Shown in pieces: positions 58,203 to 64,000 of a stretch of DNA of 64,000 nucleotides. The notes under the pieces are model-generated. The model ran no database searches and was not told where the DNA came from. It saw only the letters and a list, made by a program, of their open reading frames with translations. Numbering within the stretch: the first letter of the stretch is position 1; every line of letters begins with the position of its first letter. The DNA lies in contig JBBPUQ010000005.1 of NCBI GenBank assembly GCA_038501195.1, positions 1,116,001 to 1,180,000 of the forward strand. The letters run 5' to 3'. This DNA is from Nemania diffusa (Eukaryota; Ascomycota; Sordariomycetes; Xylariales; Xylariaceae). The position numbers were made by a program, and so were the translations under genes.

Positions 58203-59789
58203 ATGGCCACAGTCACGGCAGGCTATACGGAAGGCAGCGCTTCCATTACAGCCCCTAACTTCTTCGACATCAAAAGAATATTGACGGTAACAGGCAAAGA
58301 AGATGGGCAGCCCTGGATATTCTGCATCGGGGCCGACTCCATACTGCGTTGCTATCGACGCTGTGCCGACTTCACTTGGGCTGTTACCAACTTAAGCAGC
58401 CTTTTACAATTGAGCGGCGATGAGAAGGTAACTGCGTTCGACGCGGATCAGCGCGGCGATTTTACGGCGTACTTTGCTGTCGCGGTTGGATCTGCAAGTA
58501 AAGCCACGGGACGAATAATCTTATTCAAACCCTTCGAGACAAGCAGGGATTTCTCGATGACTATAGAATCATTGGAGGCGTTGATTATACCTTCAAATAA
58601 CAAAATAACTTCTCCCGTTCTTATGATTCGGCTGGTACGTCTCAGTCTTCGAGCTTAATGGGTTAAATCCGATGCTTACAAGCTGAATGCGACAGTGTAA
58701 GACATCAGAAAGGTCATACCCTCAGATTATTATCAGCTACAAACAGGCAGGTCAGATTTCACACGCGCAAGATGTGGCTCGAATTCTTGTCGAGGATGAT
58801 CTTTCCTCTTGGTCGTGCCAGACGGATCTCACATTACCTGTCAATGCGACTGAGATTCTGGACATTTGCCCAGGTTCTGTGTTCGGTGACCTAGGCATCT
58901 TCATACTATATCAGGTTGGAGATAATAAGAGGCTTCTATTTTCGTCTTATGCAGCTACAACCAGGACAAGTGTTAAATGTCCCGAAGGTGAGTCCTTCCC
59001 AGAATGAATAGTGCTGCACTACCCTGACGATGAGATGGAAAAGATAGCGTCAAGATACTTGCTGTCCCTAACCACGATAGCGAAAGTGATCTTCTCATTG
59101 CCGCAGATGGCATCTATCGTGTTTCACAAGACAGTCTAGGTTACAACAATGCCGAAGCTGTTCAGCTTCTTTCCGAATCATCTATTGCCCAGATCACCGA
59201 TTTTTCGGTAGCTACGAAGCCTGGAGGGCAAGACTCGAAATGGACTGTCTGGGCTGTAACAGAGCAGGACTCTCTTATATGCTTCGAGATCCCGCGCGGG
59301 GAGGATCCAGAACCAGACATCGTATCTATCAGCGTAACATCAATGTTAGATACTTGCCACTTGAGCTGCTTCCATTCGAAAGACCGTCGGCCATGCTTTT
59401 TCATCACGACTCGGACTGGTAGGCTTTTGATCTTCGAGCCGTCCGTGGGAGGTCAAGTGTATTCAACCTCCACGCTCTCCTTACCTCCATTGACTGGAGA
59501 AGTTGTAGAGACTTACGATTGCACTTTGACGATCACCAATACCAACACTGAAAAGAAATTACCACCTGGCTCGATCGTTCGTATTCAAGCATCTACTCCT
59601 ACTATAGCAACTGTGCATGGAAAGCCGTGCGCTTTGTCCCGGACAGGAACATTCTTTGGCACGAATGAGCAAGGGGTGATTCAAGTGACGGTACCAAAAT
59701 CTGAGATGTCCTTACGAGTAGACAGAATACTAGACGAGAATGGATCGAACATGCTGGAGAGTCCCCTGATTGTCGTCAGACTAGAATAA
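58203..59789 (+). CDS. Gene B: 489-residue beta-propeller-like protein of unknown family
   Basis: Three exons (58203-58634, 58696-58987, 59044-59789; introns 61 and 56 bp) give a complete 489-residue protein. No signal peptide. Residues ~15-400 are a run of short beta strands with aromatic and Gly turns (QPWIFCIGADSILRCYRR, KWTVWAVTEQDSLICFE, CFFITTRTGRLLIFEP), the look of a beta-propeller without WD or Kelch signatures. The last ~90 residues (VTVPKSEMSLRV and the preceding HGKPCALSRTGTFFGTNEQG) look like an Ig-like or linker module that in larger fungal proteins I would expect to continue into more domains, so B may be a shortened relative. Its stop is 42 bp from the stop of gene C, which is convergent. 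Confidence 0.8.
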
Positions 59790-59831
59790 CGCAACACATA
59801 ATATGTACATGATGTTTTCTAGGGTTGAGTT

Positions 59832-62800
59832 CTATACAGAGCTGCTAGCTAGAGGGGGATAAGCCCTGAAGTGTGACAGACTAATATGAACGTTTTCAAC
59901 TTCAATGATCATGCCGGGGGAAGCAGTCGAACTAAATGTGCCTATGAACCTCCCAGCTTCAAATACGTTAACCTGGTCTCCTCCCACAACCAATGCTACG
60001 ACCACCTTGACCCCGTCGGCAGCTGACAGAGTCTTGGTCTTCGTGATTCCGGCATCGCCGTTGGAACTAGATCCCTGCACGAGTTTTGTCCAAGTCCAAA
60101 CGTTTCCAGAGTCTCTTTGTAGGCATACGGCTCTCAGAAATCTGATAAATGCCATGGCAGCTGGGTCAATCACCGAAGATATCTCGAGATGATACATCAT
60201 GATGTATGACGGCTGGCTGTACGGATGTCTGAGTAGAATTCTACTTGTAGCAGATGCCGTTGATCCTCCTAGCGAAATGAATTCATTTGATCGAACTTCC
60301 CCGCCAAAAGCAGGATTGGCGCTACTTGATTCTTTGTTCTCATACGCGAATAAACTCTCGGCATACTTTAGGTTCTTCGCGCTCAGTGAGACATCCATAG
60401 GGGAACTGCAGTGAACAGTATATGGCCGGGAAAGGGTCGGCATGGTGATAATTGACTCAAAATGTGCTTCAAAATAATCCGTACTCATATGATCTTCAAT
60501 GCATAGGCCTTGTCGTGGGAAGAATCTGGCATCCTGGTGCTGGCTTATCGGCCCACGGAAGGAGTTGATCAACACTCCATCCTCAAAGAGCACGAGTGAC
60601 TCTGTTTCTTGGTTGATGGACCAGAATAACATGACAGTGTGGGGCCCTGTTTGAGTGATACGGCTTCCTTTCAATTCTTTGCCATATATGTCATGCCCAA
60701 ATGACTGCCGCCAGGAAAGGCCGCCATCATCTCTCCCAAGCAGGACTGGATATATATCGCAACTGGGCCGGATAAAAGGATGCATCTTGAAACCTTTATA
60801 GGCACCATCCGCCTTTAAAGACATGGTAAGCACTATAAACAAACCGCTTGGAAAGGTCTTCTCCATATTTGGAAGGTGTATTGGTAGGTTAAGTAACGCG
60901 GCTCCTCCAACTGCCTTGTTGTAGATTAGGGCGTCTGAACGTGTCCCAGTCTGAGTAAAGCTACGTGTCAATCCGTAATTTTGCAACGGAAGAAATGGCC
61001 ATTTAGCTGCAGGTTCATACGGCATGTGGCGAGTGCTTGAGTAGACAGCATCGGATGCATAAAAGCGAGTAGTGAATTTCTTCTTTCGGAAGCAATAAAC
61101 GCTGAACTGGACATAACCTGGACGATTGTTAGCATTCACTTCGGAAGGAGAAAATAGATACCGTACCATCTAGCAACGCTCTATACGGGACTGTAAAGGT
61201 AGTACCCGACATCTCAATGTTGCCAAATTCAACTGGAATAGATCCTAGTCCTATGGCATCCACGGGGGATTCGATCTCAAAAGTTAACATGCCCGTGTGA
61301 AGCGGAGATCTCAATCTCAGATTTGACAGTACCACATCGAAATATCCTGTCCAAACTGGACTGATAGTAGCAGAAACCAAAGCGGTTGCTCCCGGTGTCG
61401 AGTCTGGCAATCCCTGGACGGCAACATCTGCATCGCCGAGGTCCTCGTACACTTCAATCTTCTGAACTCCGACAGACATAGGTAGCGTGTTAACTAGAAC
61501 ACGGATGAAATATATCCCAGCTATGACAGGGGTTAGCACAAAGATAAAGTTTCGGGCGCATTTGTTACTTACGTCCAGGGGTTTTTCCAACAACATACTC
61601 CATCAAAGCTTTTCCACTCTGCCTTGTCACGGTCGCAGGCTGTGTGAATGAATAGCTGTCATTAAAAATGATAGCAGAAACGCATTGGACGCCTCTATCG
61701 CAAGGGTTTCCAATTTTATCTAAGAATGCGATTTCGAAAATGGCCTTCTCGCCAAGAAGAGCTCTGTTCCAGCCGTCACCACTGACCACCGTGTCTGACC
61801 ACATGGTTTCGGTAAACGTGAAAGGGGAGCCAAAGATCGGCTGTTCGTTGAGGTATAATCGCAGTTTGGCGTTCTCGTGGGGTATGAGTTGAAGTTCATA
61901 TGTTCCATCTAGTCTGTCGAATAGGCCCACGATCACACCGTGAGCGTTCTCAGGGCCTTCCCAATCCCCCGTTACTTCGTCCCCTCCGTTATACACCCTT
62001 CCCCCATCGGCACTTAATACCACTATCAGATAAGACTGTATATTCAACTTTTTCGATCGGGACGATGTTGTTGTCTCATACAAAATTTCTAGAGGGTAAG
62101 GCCTATTTCGATGCAAAAAGGATGTCTGCGGCGAACCTGGCTTCGAATTGAGAAAGTAAGGACTTAAGAGTGCAGGTCGTCTTTCGTTCCCATTAACAAA
62201 GTCAAGGCCGATGACTTGGGGCAGGGTAGCATAGCCGAGCACAGACTCCTTCTTTTCGATTGATACCGGCGTTCCGTTCGTGTATGCGGTGACCGATACC
62301 CTAGATCCATCCCATGGCATTCTATCGCCATACTGATCGAGTAAGAAAGCCTCTGTCTGAGTCGCAGTCATCGAAGATAAGACTATATTTGACGCTACGG
62401 AGGTAGGCCCCATGGGTCGTGGAACAACGTGAAGTGCTGGATCCTCGTGCTTGCTAGTCCCTTGTCGCAAGCCATCTTCGGCATCTTTCTTGTCCTTGTG
62501 GCTAGAGAAAAGCGACTTGAAAGCGTTGATCAGCTTCTCTACCAAGTATTCCCACACTAGCCCAGCCAATACGCCTCCTACGACAAGGAGTCCGTCGATC
62601 AGGCCTTCTGCGGCGAGGGCGACTGATGCAATAAATGATCCAATCGCTTCGGCGATCTGGAAGAGCGTTTTTCCTGCATTCCATAGTTTCTTAGCTAGGT
62701 TCCATAACCTCTTGACCATCTTGACAATCTTCTCGATGTCATAACCTTCCACCAAGAGTGGTCCTTTAGGAAGGACATACTCAATGTCTACATGTATTGC

Positions 62801-64000
62801 AGAGATGAGGACAGCCGTTCCCTTGACAGATGCCTTCGGTTTGTCTTTGCTTTTCCCAAACCCCACTTCCGCGTCGAGCATCGGATTTTCCATTCTTGCA
62901 ATACTTCCCCACTTCTTACTGAACTCCCAACTCTCCCCCTTTTCTGCTAGATGGCCCTCGATAGTAGCTTTCTTCTTCTTCCATAGCAGTTTAGCTGTGA
63001 CGTATGGAAACATGGGAATTCCTAGCCAATGTGGGATGTCTAGGGAACCTGCTGTCATACAGTATACCAGGTCTGTCGAGTTACAGCCCTTGATCTTTGA
63101 CGAAGGAAATTCTAGAAGGAGCTCTTCTTTTGTGGCAGTGAGCACGATTTGTACCGAGTCTGGAATCGGCTGTTCTTTCTGAGAAGCATCATCGCCTTTT
63201 GATGTACGCCGCATATAATTCAGTTGCAGAGCGAGCTGAAGCGCAAGTTTCTTGTCCGGGACGTTGTATACTAGGCTGAACTCCAGCCCGGTAAACCATA
63301 TCCAATCCTCAATGAGGGCCCAATTCCAATTGGAGGCAGTCTTTAAGACAAAAGCTACCCTTTTGAATTGACGACCAGTGGACCCCTCATTTTGTTCAAA
63401 CTCAAGTCGACCAACAGCTTGAGTTTTGTCAGAAGAAGGGCGATAGTCGCTATTCCAACCGGAAAATCCTGTCACGTCAGGAAGTTCTGGGCGGCTTGCT
63501 TGACCCGGTGCTTCAGAGCCCATGATTTCGTCGAGCATCTTGCCGGGCGCCTTGTTAAGCATAAACTGTATCTTGATCGTCTTCTCCGCGAAGGTAGTCT
63601 GGATACTCAAACTCTTTTGATTTGGACTTTGGCCCCAGTTCAGTGTTCCAGATATTTCTAATGTCTTCTCTTTCGCCCCAGCCGCTTTTGAGTAGCTGAT
63701 ATAGCCTTGATCAATGGTGAAGGAATCGGTGAGTTTGATCACGCCAATACTGCGTACTTTGATGTTGAAAGTGTCAAACTTCTTGTTTCGTACTGTACAC
63801 ACAACTGATGCAACAATACCAGAGGGACATACACGGTCTTGTTCAGCAAGAAGAGGCGGAGCTGTGCGAGTGGTGCTTGTGTCGGCTAAGTCGTTTACAT
63901 TTGACCCCGTGAAGCCGCCGAGGAGTTTGGTTAAGGAAATTTCCACAACAGCCGCCAATGAAAGAATGCCGTTCTCGTAAAATATAGCAACTTGGCTAGT
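59832..64000 (-). CDS. Gene C: large multidomain protein, 5' end beyond the window
   Basis: Exons 61573->64000, 61167-61520 and 59832-61117 encode at least 1355 residues. The frame stays open to the right edge with no suitable ATG, so the N-terminus lies outside. In order: ~500 residues rich in beta strands and Trp (WNSDYRPSS, NWNWALIEDWIWFTG); a helical, strongly hydrophobic stretch (about 62520-62665, AIGSFIASVALAAEGLIDGLLVVGGVLAGLVW in pieces); then modules resembling filamin-type Ig repeats (DGTYELQLIPHE..., QPIFGSPFTFTE at ~61810-61920). The C-terminal ~430 residues look like a concanavalin/LamG-type lectin sandwich (VLFEDGVLINSF, FIRFLRAVCLQR). No known family is assigned. The hydrophobic helix could insert in or bind membranes. 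Confidence 0.75.

Overview
This window is nuclear DNA of a filamentous ascomycete (Pezizomycotina, most likely a sordariomycete; the order cannot be fixed by reading). The signs are short introns of about 50-170 bp with GTRNGY donors and TAG/CAG acceptors, genes on both strands without operons, and fungus-specific families: a GH6 cellulase, a cytochrome b5-acyl-CoA dehydrogenase fusion, dysferlin-type peroxins, a HeLo-like/NACHT/ankyrin NLR and small secreted cysteine-rich proteins. I rebuilt exon-intron structures by hand. Every model marked complete closes in frame from ATG to stop.

Layout. 1-8 kb: a SLAC1/Mae1-type malate transporter, a GH6 cellobiohydrolase and the oligosaccharyltransferase subunit OST3. 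8.6-15.2 kb: a nuclear coiled-coil protein, a polytopic membrane protein, the mitochondrial rRNA methyltransferase MRM2 and a small secreted cysteine-rich protein whose reading frame shows only after splicing. 15.8-26.9 kb: an MFS transporter with a probable frameshift in its tail, a cytochrome b5-acyl-CoA dehydrogenase, an FAD amine oxidase and an AIM9-like kinase-fold protein with an in-frame TAA ahead of its conserved C-terminus. 28.4-45.7 kb is a housekeeping block: ATG2, a dysferlin-domain peroxin, exosome RRP4, an ALDH3-type fatty aldehyde dehydrogenase, ribosomal protein L22 and a mitochondrial carrier.

46-64 kb is the accessory end: an NLR of 1374 residues with about 18 ankyrin repeats, a 3 kb gene-empty AT-rich tract, a secreted 149-residue protein lying between two diverged direct-repeat copies, and then three large proteins of no family I can name with confidence (called A, B and C here). 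A and B are divergent, and B and C are convergent with only 42 bp between their stops. C contains filamin-like Ig segments, a long hydrophobic helical stretch and a lectin-like C-terminal half, and it runs off the right edge. The A/B/C locus is the best candidate for an undescribed system.

The housekeeping genes do not form a pathway. Several serve organelle membranes and lipid turnover (ATG2, peroxin, acyl-CoA dehydrogenase, ALDH3, carrier, MRM2, AIM9-like), while the right-hand end looks like defence, allorecognition or biotic-interaction DNA.
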